Below, one piece after another: positions 56,492 to 64,000 of a stretch of 64,000 bases of DNA; position 1 is the first letter of the stretch; the number at the start of each line of letters is the position of its first letter. The stretch comes from Chitinophaga oryziterrae (GTDB taxonomy: Bacteria; Bacteroidota; Bacteroidia; Chitinophagales; Chitinophagaceae). The position numbers and the translations under genes were made by a program. The stretch lies in the NCBI RefSeq assembly GCF_009758125.1, contig NZ_WRXO01000001.1, positions 434,001 to 498,000 on the forward strand. Direction: 5' to 3'. The notes beneath the pieces are model-generated. The model was not told the origin of the DNA and ran no database searches. It saw only the letters and a program-made list of their open reading frames with translations.

Positions 56492-57286
56492 TTGAAAAAG
56501 ATGTTTGTTTCCATTGTTTGTACAATGTGCAGTGTGCTTTCGTGCGCACAAAATTTATGGCTTTCCGCAGAAAAGCAACAGTACCCGGGCACATACAGCC
56601 GCCATTTTCAGCAGGTATTTACTGCTGTGCAAAACCAGGCTGCACTGGCTTATATAACTGTGCCATCCGCCGGTATAAATACCGAAAGAAGGTTCATGTT
56701 AAAGGCGCTCAGTTTATACAGCGCTGTGGTCACATTACCAGCCCCGCCAGGAACTTTTGCATTCAATATTCAGCAGGCAGGGTACAGCGCTTACCAGCAG
56801 CAACAACTGGGCATTGCCTATGGCAGACAGTTAGGGAATAAACTAAGCATAGGTATGCAGATAGATTACCTCTCCAGCGCCATCCGGCAATATGGCAGCG
56901 CAACCACCATTACTTTCGAATTGGGATGCCTGCTGCATATCACACCACAATTACACGCAGGGCTGCACCTGTTCAATCCTGTTAACAGAAAACTGGGCGA
57001 TGAACCATTATCCGTTATCTACACCGCAGGCATCGGTTACGAAGTCTCCGAAGACTTCCTGATCAGCACTGTAGTAGTACAGGAAAATGATGTATCACCT
57101 GTCACAAAAGTCATGTGTGAATACCGTATCATTCCGCAGTTATCACTGCAATTAGGCACTTCTCCGACCAATGCTGCCGCCAGTTTTACACTTGGCAGAA
57201 TGCGCATTTTCTTCTCCGCTTCTCATCATCCTCAACTGGGCTTTACACCCAATACATCCATTGTATGGCAATTAAAAAAAGCTTAA
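56492..57286 (+). CDS. Outer-membrane beta-barrel-like protein, unknown function
   Basis: A 264-residue protein with signal peptide ending near LSCAQ. Alternating strands and turns through the rest (TAVQNQAALAYITV, GIGYEVSEDFLISTVVV, MCEYRIIPQLSLQLGTSP) suggest a 10-14-strand outer-membrane barrel. The start is a TTG at 56492 (KK just after), which supplies the basic residues of the signal peptide; ATG 56501 would lack them. The frame ends 22 bases inside the next gene, so the pair is translationally coupled. I do not recognise a family. Confidence 0.7.
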   Translation: MKKMFVSIVCTMCSVLSCAQNLWLSAEKQQYPGTYSRHFQQVFTAVQNQAALAYITVPSAGINTERRFMLKALSLYSAVVTLPAPPGTFAFNIQQAGYSAYQQQQLGIAYGRQLGNKLSIGMQIDYLSSAIRQYGSATTITFELGCLLHITPQLHAGLHLFNPVNRKLGDEPLSVIYTAGIGYEVSEDFLISTVVVQENDVSPVTKVMCEYRIIPQLSLQLGTSPTNAAASFTLGRMRIFFSASHHPQLGFTPNTSIVWQLKKA

Positions 57287-59145
57287 TACTGTTGCTGTTA
57301 TATAGCCAGTATATACACGCACAGGAATTAACTGCAACAGCAGAAAATCAGCTGGAAAATCATATGGCAATACCAGATGATGATGCACAGCTACAACTAC
57401 TAAACGGTTACACCCGTCATAAGATTTCTTTAAACACTGCGGATGCTGCCGCCTTACAATCGCTGGGTTTATTAAGCCCTTTACAGATCACTAATTTCAT
57501 GTTATACCGCCAGTTATTGGGTAAGCTGTTAAGTATCTATGAATTACAGGCAATACCAGGCTTTGATGCGGCCCTCATCCGCAGTTTACTGCCCTATGTA
57601 CAGGTAGGTGAAGACCTGCAACCACACCATACTTTAAAAGACTATACGCACAATGGGGATCATGCATTCCTGTGCCGCTACAACAATCCCGGTAAACTAT
57701 TACTCCGCTACCGGTATAATTACCCTAATTACATAAGCTGGGGTATGCTGACAGAAAAAGATGCAGGAGAAAGACTATTCGATTTCAACAGCGCGCACCT
57801 GTTCGTAAAAAACTACAAACACATTAAAGCATTGGCACTGGGAGATTTTACCGTAAACATGGGGCAGGGCCTCATCAACTGGCAAACACTGGCATTGGGT
57901 AAAGGCCCCGCTGTAATGCAGATAAAAAGAGAAAGCGATTTGTTACGTCCCTATGCTTCGGCTGGAGAATTTTATTTCTACAGAGGTGCCGGTATTACGA
58001 TACAACACGACAACTGGCAGGGAACAGCATTTATTTCATTAAGACAATTAGATGGAACAATAGATACATTACTGGCATCGCTTTACAGCAGTGGTTATCA
58101 TCGTACAGATACAGAACGGAAAAAAAGGAATGCGATACAGCAATTTACAACAGGCGGCAATCTCTCCTTCATAAAACAAAACTGGCATGCAGGTATTAAC
58201 ATCATCCGGCATCACTACTCTGTTCCGCTACAAAAAGATAACAAACCCTACAATCTTTTTGCATTCTCAGGTACACAATTAACCAACGCCAGCATAGACT
58301 ACGCCGCTACCTGGAAGAACCTGCATTTCTTCGGAGAAATAGCCATCAGTGATAATCTCAAAACAGGGATGGTACACGGAATACTGGCCAGTGTGGCAAA
58401 AAATGCAGATATCAGTATATTATACCGCCATTACAACCAGGCCTACCAATCTATGTACAACAATGCATTCGGAGAATATTACAAAGCCGTAAATGAACGT
58501 GGATTATATACCGCTATTGCATTAAAAATCACTCCGTATTTAATAGTAAACGGTTATGCAGATGTATTCAGTTTTCCCTGGTTATCATACAGTATAAATA
58601 CACCTGCTAACGGAAAAGAAGTATTGCTCTCCCTCACTTATACCCCGGACAAACACACCGAGGCATTTATCCGTTACAGCTATTCAACCAAACAACAAAA
58701 AGAGAACGATAACAACTTTATCAAATGGCCTGTACAGGTTAAAAAACAAAGCTGGCGATGCCAGACAACCATGCAGCTAAAAGAAGGACTAATTATAAAG
58801 AGCAGGGTAGAAGTAAACAGATCTGCCAATCAACAAGGTTTTTTATTATTTCTTGACGCTGCTTACCAACTTCCAAAAACATCATTTACATTTTCAGGCA
58901 GATATATAACATTCGTCACCGGAGGTACCGCAACAACAATGTATGTTATAACATCTGGTATCTTATATGAGTATATGTTGTCTCAATTATATGGTAGAGG
59001 ATGCCAGTACCAACTTTGTACCCGATGGCGTTTAATGCCCCGGTTATCGCTATGGGCGCGGTTTCAGCAGACAGTCTACTCAGCCTTTGCATCAGAACAA
59101 AGTAATAAAAATGTTATCACGTTACAGATGCAACAGTTATTCTAG
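57265..59145 (+). CDS. Helix-hairpin-helix plus beta-barrel-like protein
   Basis: A 626-residue exported protein with a signal ending near YIHAQE. Residues about 50-115 form a ComEA-like helix-hairpin-helix pair (ISLNTADAAALQSL, LLSIYELQAIPGFDAALIRSLLPYV). The remaining 500 residues are rich in aromatic alternating strands (LLRYRYNYPNYISWGML, GDFTVNMGQGLINW) typical of an outer-membrane barrel. HhH domains normally bind DNA or mediate protein contacts. A DNA-uptake role is possible but not shown. Overlaps the preceding barrel gene by 22 bases. Confidence 0.75.
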   Translation: MAIKKSLILLLLYSQYIHAQELTATAENQLENHMAIPDDDAQLQLLNGYTRHKISLNTADAAALQSLGLLSPLQITNFMLYRQLLGKLLSIYELQAIPGFDAALIRSLLPYVQVGEDLQPHHTLKDYTHNGDHAFLCRYNNPGKLLLRYRYNYPNYISWGMLTEKDAGERLFDFNSAHLFVKNYKHIKALALGDFTVNMGQGLINWQTLALGKGPAVMQIKRESDLLRPYASAGEFYFYRGAGITIQHDNWQGTAFISLRQLDGTIDTLLASLYSSGYHRTDTERKKRNAIQQFTTGGNLSFIKQNWHAGINIIRHHYSVPLQKDNKPYNLFAFSGTQLTNASIDYAATWKNLHFFGEIAISDNLKTGMVHGILASVAKNADISILYRHYNQAYQSMYNNAFGEYYKAVNERGLYTAIALKITPYLIVNGYADVFSFPWLSYSINTPANGKEVLLSLTYTPDKHTEAFIRYSYSTKQQKENDNNFIKWPVQVKKQSWRCQTTMQLKEGLIIKSRVEVNRSANQQGFLLFLDAAYQLPKTSFTFSGRYITFVTGGTATTMYVITSGILYEYMLSQLYGRGCQYQLCTRWRLMPRLSLWARFQQTVYSAFASEQSNKNVITLQMQQLF

Positions 59146-59299
59146 AGATATAATGGACAAATAACATTAAAGAACTAACACTTTTTTTGTACTTATAATA
59201 TTGTGAATAATATTATTACATATTTAAAATTTATCTGCTCCTAAAAAAAAGTTAAAATATTCTTGGTAGTGAGAAAAAAAAATCTATAAATTGTGCTTC

Positions 59300-59329
59300 T
59301 CAACCAAAATCTAAATCGTAATATGAAAG
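59300..59329. repeat. Leader direct repeat, copy 1
   Basis: About 30 bases around the ATG at 59323 match those around the susC ATG at 59622: a TCAAC-start, AATCTAAATCGT, and ATGAAA. The second copy is 59600-59630. The repeat includes both start codons, so the short ORF and susC have similar initiation regions. Confidence 0.75.
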
Positions 59330-59523
59330 AGGCCAACATCTCTTTTTCCTGCTGTGCTGTGAATTACCTTTTGTCAACCTTTTTACAGCGGTTCTGTTCT
59401 ATGCATTTCGCAGCAGGGAATGAGTTATGTACTGTGCCACACACAGCCATCCAGGTTCTTGCCGCCTTCACCCCGGATGGTTTTTTTAGCAAAAAAGTTA
59501 TTATTATAAAAACTGTGGTTTAA
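59323..59523 (+). CDS. Possible leader ORF before the second susC
   Basis: A 66-codon frame (MKEANISFSCCAVN at the start) inside a 476-base gap between the HhH gene and susC. Its start region is a near copy of the susC start region, which argues that it is translated. The encoded residues show no family, are Cys-rich early and contain a terminator-like hairpin inside the frame. I rate it as a possible leader peptide or a decayed gene, not a firm protein. Confidence 0.4.
   Translation: MKEANISFSCCAVNYLLSTFLQRFCSMHFAAGNELCTVPHTAIQVLAAFTPDGFFSKKVIIIKTVV
59447..59487 (+). terminator. Terminator-like hairpin inside the susC leader
   Basis: CCATCC (59447-59452) pairs with GGATGG (59475-59480), extended by two G-C pairs after one mismatch, then seven T at 59481-59487. 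It lies about 135 bases before susC. The position suits an attenuator but might also end a short RNA. Confidence 0.55.
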
Positions 59524-59599
59524 GCTTATGAGGCTTTTGCTGTAATGGCTGTTGGTTGGCTATTGCGGCAAGAGCGTAACTCATTTTAATTTTTTATTG

Positions 59600-59630
59600 T
59601 CAACTAAATCTAAATCGTTTTATGAAAAGA
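59600..59630. repeat. Leader direct repeat, copy 2
   Basis: Second copy of the element at 59300-59329, spanning the susC ATG at 59622. One base is missing between CAACTA and ATCTAAATCG relative to the first copy. Confidence 0.75.
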
Positions 59631-62600
59631 GCGTTACTCTTTCTCACTATGCTTATGGTGAGCGTAACTCTGGCGTTTGCCCAACAGCGTCAGATTACGG
59701 GTAAGGTTACCGGCGCAGACGGATCTCCTTTACCTTTCGCAACAGTACAACTTAAAGGGACAACAACAGGGACAACAACAGATCAGCAGGGAAGTTTTAA
59801 ACTGACAGTAACAGGAAGTAATCCTGTTCTCACCATTAGAAGTGTAGGATTTGCCTCACAGGAAATTACCCTTGGAAGTAGCAATGCTGTTACCATAAAA
59901 CTGAAAGAGGAAGACAAAAATCTTCAGGAAGTAGTAGTGACTGCATTGGGTATTGCCAGAAAAAAGAATGAGCTGGCTTACTCTGCACAAACAGTAAGTG
60001 CAGAAGAGCTGAACAGGACTCGTGATCCTAACGTTGTAAACTCTTTATCAGGTAAAGTTGCAGGTCTGGAAGTACGCAGAAACAGTACAATGGGGGGTTC
60101 TACCAACATCGTGCTGCGTGGTAATAAATCTTTTCAAAACTCAAACCAGGCATTGTTTGTAGTAGATGGAGTACCTATCGATAACTCTACTACCAACACC
60201 TCTGACCAGGCTTCCGGCCGCGGTGGTTTCGACTACGGTAATGCTGCTGCAGATATCAATCCTGATGACGTACAATCAATCAACGTTCTGAAAGGAGCTG
60301 CTGCTGCTGCATTGTACGGTTCCCGTGCTGCAAATGGTGTGATCATGATCACTACCAAAAAAGGCAGAAAAGGATTGGGCGTAACTGTCAATGTAGGCGG
60401 TACAATAGGTACTATGGACAAGAGTACCTTCCCTAAATATCAGAAACAATACGGTGCTGGTTACTACGATCAGGACGATTATACATACGAATCTCCGGAT
60501 GGCCATTTCCTTTACAGGGATGTTAACGGTGACGGTCAGAACGATCTGGTTGTACCAATGTCAGAAGATGCTTCTTTCGGTGCTAAATTCGATCCAAACC
60601 TGATGGTATACAACTACCGTTCATTCGATCCAACCTCTCCCCAGTATAAAAAAGCAAGCCCCTGGGTGGCTGCACAACACGATCCATCTTACTTCTTCAA
60701 AAATACAACCGCTTCTAATACCAGTGTTACTATCGATGGTGGCGGAGATCAGGGTTATTTCAAACTCGGTTATACAAAAACCATTGAGAACGGTATGATC
60801 CCTAATGCCAAACTGGCAAAGGACATGCTGAACTTCGGTGCTTCTTATAATCTGACCAGCAAATTAACGGCCAGCGCTGCTGTGAATATGTCTAAGATAG
60901 ATGGTAAAGGCCGTTATGGTACCGGTTATGACGAATACAACCCTATGCAGGGCTTCCGCCAGTGGTGGGAGATGAACGTAGACATGAAACAACAGGAAGA
61001 AGATTATCAGAGAACCAAACTGAATAAAAGCTGGAACCTGCAGGACCCGGACAATCCGGTTCCTATCTATACAGATAACATGTATTTCATGAGATACGAA
61101 AACTACGAAAAAGATAACCGTGTTCGTTATTTCGGAAATGTTGCGCTGAACTATAAAATCACTAACTGGATGAACTTGCTGGGTAGAGTGAGTATGGATA
61201 CTTACTCCCAGTCTCAGGAAGAAAGAAACGCTGTAGGTAGTAAAAACACCTCTTCCTATTCAAGATATGACGGTACGTTTGGTGAATATAACTACGACCT
61301 GTTACTGAATATCGATAAGGAAATTAATAACAACTTCAAGTTTACAGGACTGGTAGGTGGTAACGTCCGTAACACCCGCGTAAAATATGTTCGCGAAGAA
61401 ACGAACGGTGGACTGGTAGTACCTAAATTATATTCTTTATCTAACTCTGTAAATCCTATACAGGCACCAGTTGAAGCGGATAGCGCAATGCAGGTGAATG
61501 GAGTTTTTGCCAGCGTGGGATTAGGATATAAGAAAATGTTATTCCTGGATCTGACCGGTCGTCGTGATCAGTCTTCCACTTTACCTAAAGGGAATAATGC
61601 ATACTATTACCCATCTGCATCACTCGGTTTCGTGTTCTCTGAAGTAGTACACGCTCCATGGTTATCTTATGGTAAATTACGTGTGAACTATGCACAGGTA
61701 GGTAACAGTGCACCTGCACAGGCGTTGATCGATGCTTACGACAAACCAAGTGGTTTCGGTAGCGTTCCTCTTTTCTCAGTACCGGCTACTAAAGCAAATG
61801 CTCACCTGAAACCAGAACAGACAAAGAGTTTTGAAACAGGGGTGGAAGCATCTTTCTTCCAGAACCGCGTTAGCCTGGACGTTACTTACTACACTTCAAA
61901 AAGTATTGATCAGATCCTGCGTTTACCCGTTTCAAGGGCTACCGGTTATGATCAGATTTATATAAATGCAGGTACCATCAGCAATAAAGGGGTGGAAGTA
62001 AGCCTGAATGTAACACCAGTAAAAACACGCGACTTCTCCTGGGTTGTTGGTGTAAACTGGTCTAAGAACAAGAGTAAAGTACTTGACCTGCCTTCTGGTG
62101 TAGACTTCATCCAGTTGGGTTCTTTCACCTTACAGGGTGGTATCACCATTGGTCATGCTAAGAACGATGCATATGGTGTAATCCGTGGTACAGACTATAT
62201 ATATGACAAAACAACAGGTAAAAAAGTAGTGTATGATGCAGATGGGGACAGTCCTGGTTACTATGAGAAAACCGGTTCTGCCAACAATGTAATCGGTAAC
62301 TATACTCCGGACTGGATAGGTGGTATTACCAATACCTTAAGATATAAGGATCTGTCTTTAGCATTCCTGGTAGATATGAAACAAGGTGGAGATGTATTCT
62401 CTCTCGATCAGTATTATGGCCAGTCTACCGGTATCTATGCTGAAAGCGTAAGACTGAACGACAAAGGTAAATCTATCAGAGACGCAGTTGAAGATGGTGG
62501 TGGTATCATTTTCGATGGTGTAACTCCTGATGGAAAAGTAAATACCCAGAGAGTTCGTGTAAGTGGTACCCGTGGTTTAGGCGTAAATGGTTATCCCGCT

Positions 62601-62864
62601 AAAGCATTTATTTATGATGCCAGCTTTATAAAATTACGTGAAGTATCTCTTACTTATTCTTTGCCTGTAAGCCTCATCAGCCATATAAAGGCATTTAAAG
62701 GAATTGATGTGAGCCTGTTAGGTCGGAACCTCTGGATCATTCATAAAAACTTACCAATGGCTGACCCTGAAGAAAACCTCAGCGCAGGTAACATCCAGGG
62801 TTATCAGAGTGGTGTGTATCCTACTTACCGCACTTTTGGTGCGAACTTAAGGTTCCGGTTCTAA
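59622..62864 (+). CDS. SusC/RagA family TonB-linked outer-membrane transporter (second)
   Basis: A 1080-residue SusC protein. The signal ends near LAFAQQ, then a carboxypeptidase-like repeat (ITGKVTGADGSPLPFATVQL), the plug (LQEVVVTALGIARKKNELAY, VNSLSGKVAGLEVRRNS, VLRGNKSF) and the barrel to the terminal FRF, typical for outer-membrane insertion. The loop region GRGGFDYGNAAADINP is characteristic. susD begins 24 bases later. No glycoside hydrolase is seen nearby in the window, so the substrate cannot be guessed. Confidence 0.95.
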   Translation: MKRALLFLTMLMVSVTLAFAQQRQITGKVTGADGSPLPFATVQLKGTTTGTTTDQQGSFKLTVTGSNPVLTIRSVGFASQEITLGSSNAVTIKLKEEDKNLQEVVVTALGIARKKNELAYSAQTVSAEELNRTRDPNVVNSLSGKVAGLEVRRNSTMGGSTNIVLRGNKSFQNSNQALFVVDGVPIDNSTTNTSDQASGRGGFDYGNAAADINPDDVQSINVLKGAAAAALYGSRAANGVIMITTKKGRKGLGVTVNVGGTIGTMDKSTFPKYQKQYGAGYYDQDDYTYESPDGHFLYRDVNGDGQNDLVVPMSEDASFGAKFDPNLMVYNYRSFDPTSPQYKKASPWVAAQHDPSYFFKNTTASNTSVTIDGGGDQGYFKLGYTKTIENGMIPNAKLAKDMLNFGASYNLTSKLTASAAVNMSKIDGKGRYGTGYDEYNPMQGFRQWWEMNVDMKQQEEDYQRTKLNKSWNLQDPDNPVPIYTDNMYFMRYENYEKDNRVRYFGNVALNYKITNWMNLLGRVSMDTYSQSQEERNAVGSKNTSSYSRYDGTFGEYNYDLLLNIDKEINNNFKFTGLVGGNVRNTRVKYVREETNGGLVVPKLYSLSNSVNPIQAPVEADSAMQVNGVFASVGLGYKKMLFLDLTGRRDQSSTLPKGNNAYYYPSASLGFVFSEVVHAPWLSYGKLRVNYAQVGNSAPAQALIDAYDKPSGFGSVPLFSVPATKANAHLKPEQTKSFETGVEASFFQNRVSLDVTYYTSKSIDQILRLPVSRATGYDQIYINAGTISNKGVEVSLNVTPVKTRDFSWVVGVNWSKNKSKVLDLPSGVDFIQLGSFTLQGGITIGHAKNDAYGVIRGTDYIYDKTTGKKVVYDADGDSPGYYEKTGSANNVIGNYTPDWIGGITNTLRYKDLSLAFLVDMKQGGDVFSLDQYYGQSTGIYAESVRLNDKGKSIRDAVEDGGGIIFDGVTPDGKVNTQRVRVSGTRGLGVNGYPAKAFIYDASFIKLREVSLTYSLPVSLISHIKAFKGIDVSLLGRNLWIIHKNLPMADPEENLSAGNIQGYQSGVYPTYRTFGANLRFRF

Positions 62865-62888
62865 TTATCAGTTAAGAAAATATTCGAC

Positions 62889-64000
62889 ATGAAAAAGATA
62901 TTCGTAATTATATCATCAGTGCTTGTTTTTGCTACTTCATGTACAAAACTTAGCAGTCTGAATGACGATCCTAAAAAGGCTGCCGTTGTTCCCGGAGAGA
63001 TGCTGTTCTCTTCCGCAGAAAAAAACCTCTATGATAACCTGACGTCCAACAGCGTGAATCTGAACGTATTCAGGTTGCTGGCACAGTATCAGGCACAGGT
63101 AACCTACATAGACGAAAGCCGTTATGACCTGGGTACCCGTAACATTCCGCAGGCTTTCTGGCAGGCATTATACAGAGACGTGTTAAAAGATCTCTCTGCC
63201 GGTAAAGCGCTCATCAAAGCTGATTCTGCTTTATTGCCCGCTGATGCGATCATTAAAAAGAATAAACTGGCTATCATCGATATCACAGAAGCATATACCA
63301 ATTTTATACTGGTAACCTGCTATGGTAATATCCCTTATACCGAAACAATGGATATCAATAAACTGGACCCTAAGTTTGATGATCAGAAAACGGTGTATTA
63401 TGATCTGCTGGACCGTCTGAAGGCAGACGTTGCCGCACTGGATGTGTCACAGGGTAGTTTCGGTACCGCCGACCTCATATACCAGGGTAACGTGGCTTCC
63501 TGGATTAAGTTAGCCAACAGCATGAGATTAAAAATGGGGCTGGTGATTGCTGATATAGACAATGCCAAAGCTGTGGAAGTGATAAATGACGCAGCAACAA
63601 ACGTCTTTACCTCCAATGCAGACAATGCGATATTGAAATACCTGAGTTCTGAACCAAATACAAACCCTATCTGGGTGGACCTGGTAAAGAGCAAACGTAA
63701 AGACTATGTGATACCTACCACACTGGTAGATCCAATGAACGCTACCAATGACCCAAGACGCCCTTTCTATTACACCGCAACAGGATCAGGTGCGTATGTT
63801 GGTGGTGTGTATGGCTCAGGTAATGTTTATTCCAGCTACTCACATGTAAGTGCAAAGATTACCGCACCCGATTTTGAAGCAATACTGATGGACTACGCAG
63901 AAGTAGAATTTGCACTGGCAGAAGCAGTTGCCCGCGGCGGATTTTCCGTGTCAGGTACAGCTGCTGATCACTATAACAAAGGTATTGCAGCTTCTATTAC
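62889..64000 (+). CDS. SusD/RagB-like nutrient-binding lipoprotein, 3' partial
   Basis: The frame starts at ATG 62889 and stays open to the window end, so the C-terminus is missing. A lipobox (FATSCT, Cys18) follows a short signal. The SusD-like_2 subgroup is suggested by SLNDDPKKAAVVPGEMLF, AYTNFILVTCYGNIPYTET and WIKLANSMRLKMGL. With the preceding susC it forms the second SusCD pair. At least 370 residues are encoded here; the family has about 480-520. Confidence 0.92.
   Translation, partial: MKKIFVIISSVLVFATSCTKLSSLNDDPKKAAVVPGEMLFSSAEKNLYDNLTSNSVNLNVFRLLAQYQAQVTYIDESRYDLGTRNIPQAFWQALYRDVLKDLSAGKALIKADSALLPADAIIKKNKLAIIDITEAYTNFILVTCYGNIPYTETMDINKLDPKFDDQKTVYYDLLDRLKADVAALDVSQGSFGTADLIYQGNVASWIKLANSMRLKMGLVIADIDNAKAVEVINDAATNVFTSNADNAILKYLSSEPNTNPIWVDLVKSKRKDYVIPTTLVDPMNATNDPRRPFYYTATGSGAYVGGVYGSGNVYSSYSHVSAKITAPDFEAILMDYAEVEFALAEAVARGGFSVSGTAADHYNKGIAASI

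Noticed and set aside
56434..56841. 135-residue + frame overlapping the start of the barrel gene at 56492
   Set aside because: It spans a terminator and has no recognisable features; the overlapping frame at 56492 has a signal peptide and strand pattern.
57265..59145. Calling the HhH protein a proven DNA-uptake receptor
   Set aside because: The HhH match is a short motif similarity; no competence genes are adjacent, so only a possibility is stated.
1..64000. tRNA, rRNA, CRISPR array, insertion sequence or prophage
   Set aside because: Looked for cloverleaf-ending CCA runs, regular spaced repeats and transposase motifs (DDE, HUH, serine recombinase); none was found. A covariance search would be needed to exclude small RNAs.

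Overview
The window looks like the chromosome of a Bacteroidota bacterium of the Chitinophagaceae, most likely Chitinophaga or a close relative. The signs are two SusC/SusD outer-membrane pairs, type IX secretion (T9SS) sorting domains, two PorP/SprF proteins, a eukaryote-type citrate synthase, weak Shine-Dalgarno sequences, and several matches to the Bacteroidota promoter (TTG, about 19 nt, TAnnTTTG). The genus is an inference from gene content. I saw no rRNA, tRNA, CRISPR array, integrase, transposase or prophage gene.

Layout. 1-5.1 kb: end of an aminopeptidase P gene, then pssA, purS, rsmI and an exported M1 peptidase, all on +. 5.2-8.4 kb: a - strand block with a glycosyltransferase, rsmG, an ECF sigma factor, a small membrane protein and an 82-codon ORF. 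8.5-14.6 kb: tgt, a LptF/LptG permease, gltA and recG on +. 14.8-20.2 kb: a T9SS type B surface protein (beta-propeller and PKD), its PorP/SprF partner and a small barrel protein. 20.3-26.5 kb: a small polysaccharide-utilisation locus (GH43 lipoprotein divergent from susC-susD) with two identical LacI-type operator-like sites between the arms. 26.9-37.8 kb: housekeeping genes (LOG-family hydrolase, O-methyltransferase, LysM glucosaminidase, hpt, a VWA protein, two RlmI/RlmK-like methyltransferases, grpE-dnaJ, a tiny T9SS type A protein, a peroxiredoxin). 37.8-43.7 kb: a second adhesin-PorP pair on -, with a 1624-residue PKD-array protein. 43.9-56.4 kb: M32 carboxypeptidase, Nif3-like protein, zinc-ribbon coiled coil, a TPR-like protein, recN, fabI, lolD, cobalamin adenosyltransferase, another ABC ATPase, gatC, trpS and a deoxynucleoside kinase. 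56.5-59.1 kb: two overlapping envelope genes, one joining a helix-hairpin-helix region to a barrel-like body. 59.2-64 kb: a long leader region, a second susC and the start of its susD.

How the genes work together. Much of the accessory content concerns the outer membrane: SusC/SusD import glycans or other polymers, the T9SS proteins are exported and displayed at the surface with PorP/SprF helpers, and LptG and LolD keep the envelope supplied with lipopolysaccharide and lipoproteins. The rest is a normal core of translation, tRNA and rRNA modification, DNA repair, lipid synthesis and central metabolism.

I found no clearly new defence or mobile system. The most interesting non-coding signals are the operator pair at the GH43-susC locus, the terminator-containing leader before the second susC, a perfect 64-nt palindrome at 5130-5193, a heptamer-based inverted repeat after purS, and a dispersed family of CTCC/GGAG hairpins at gene ends. 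All functions are read from sequence motifs; no database search was run.
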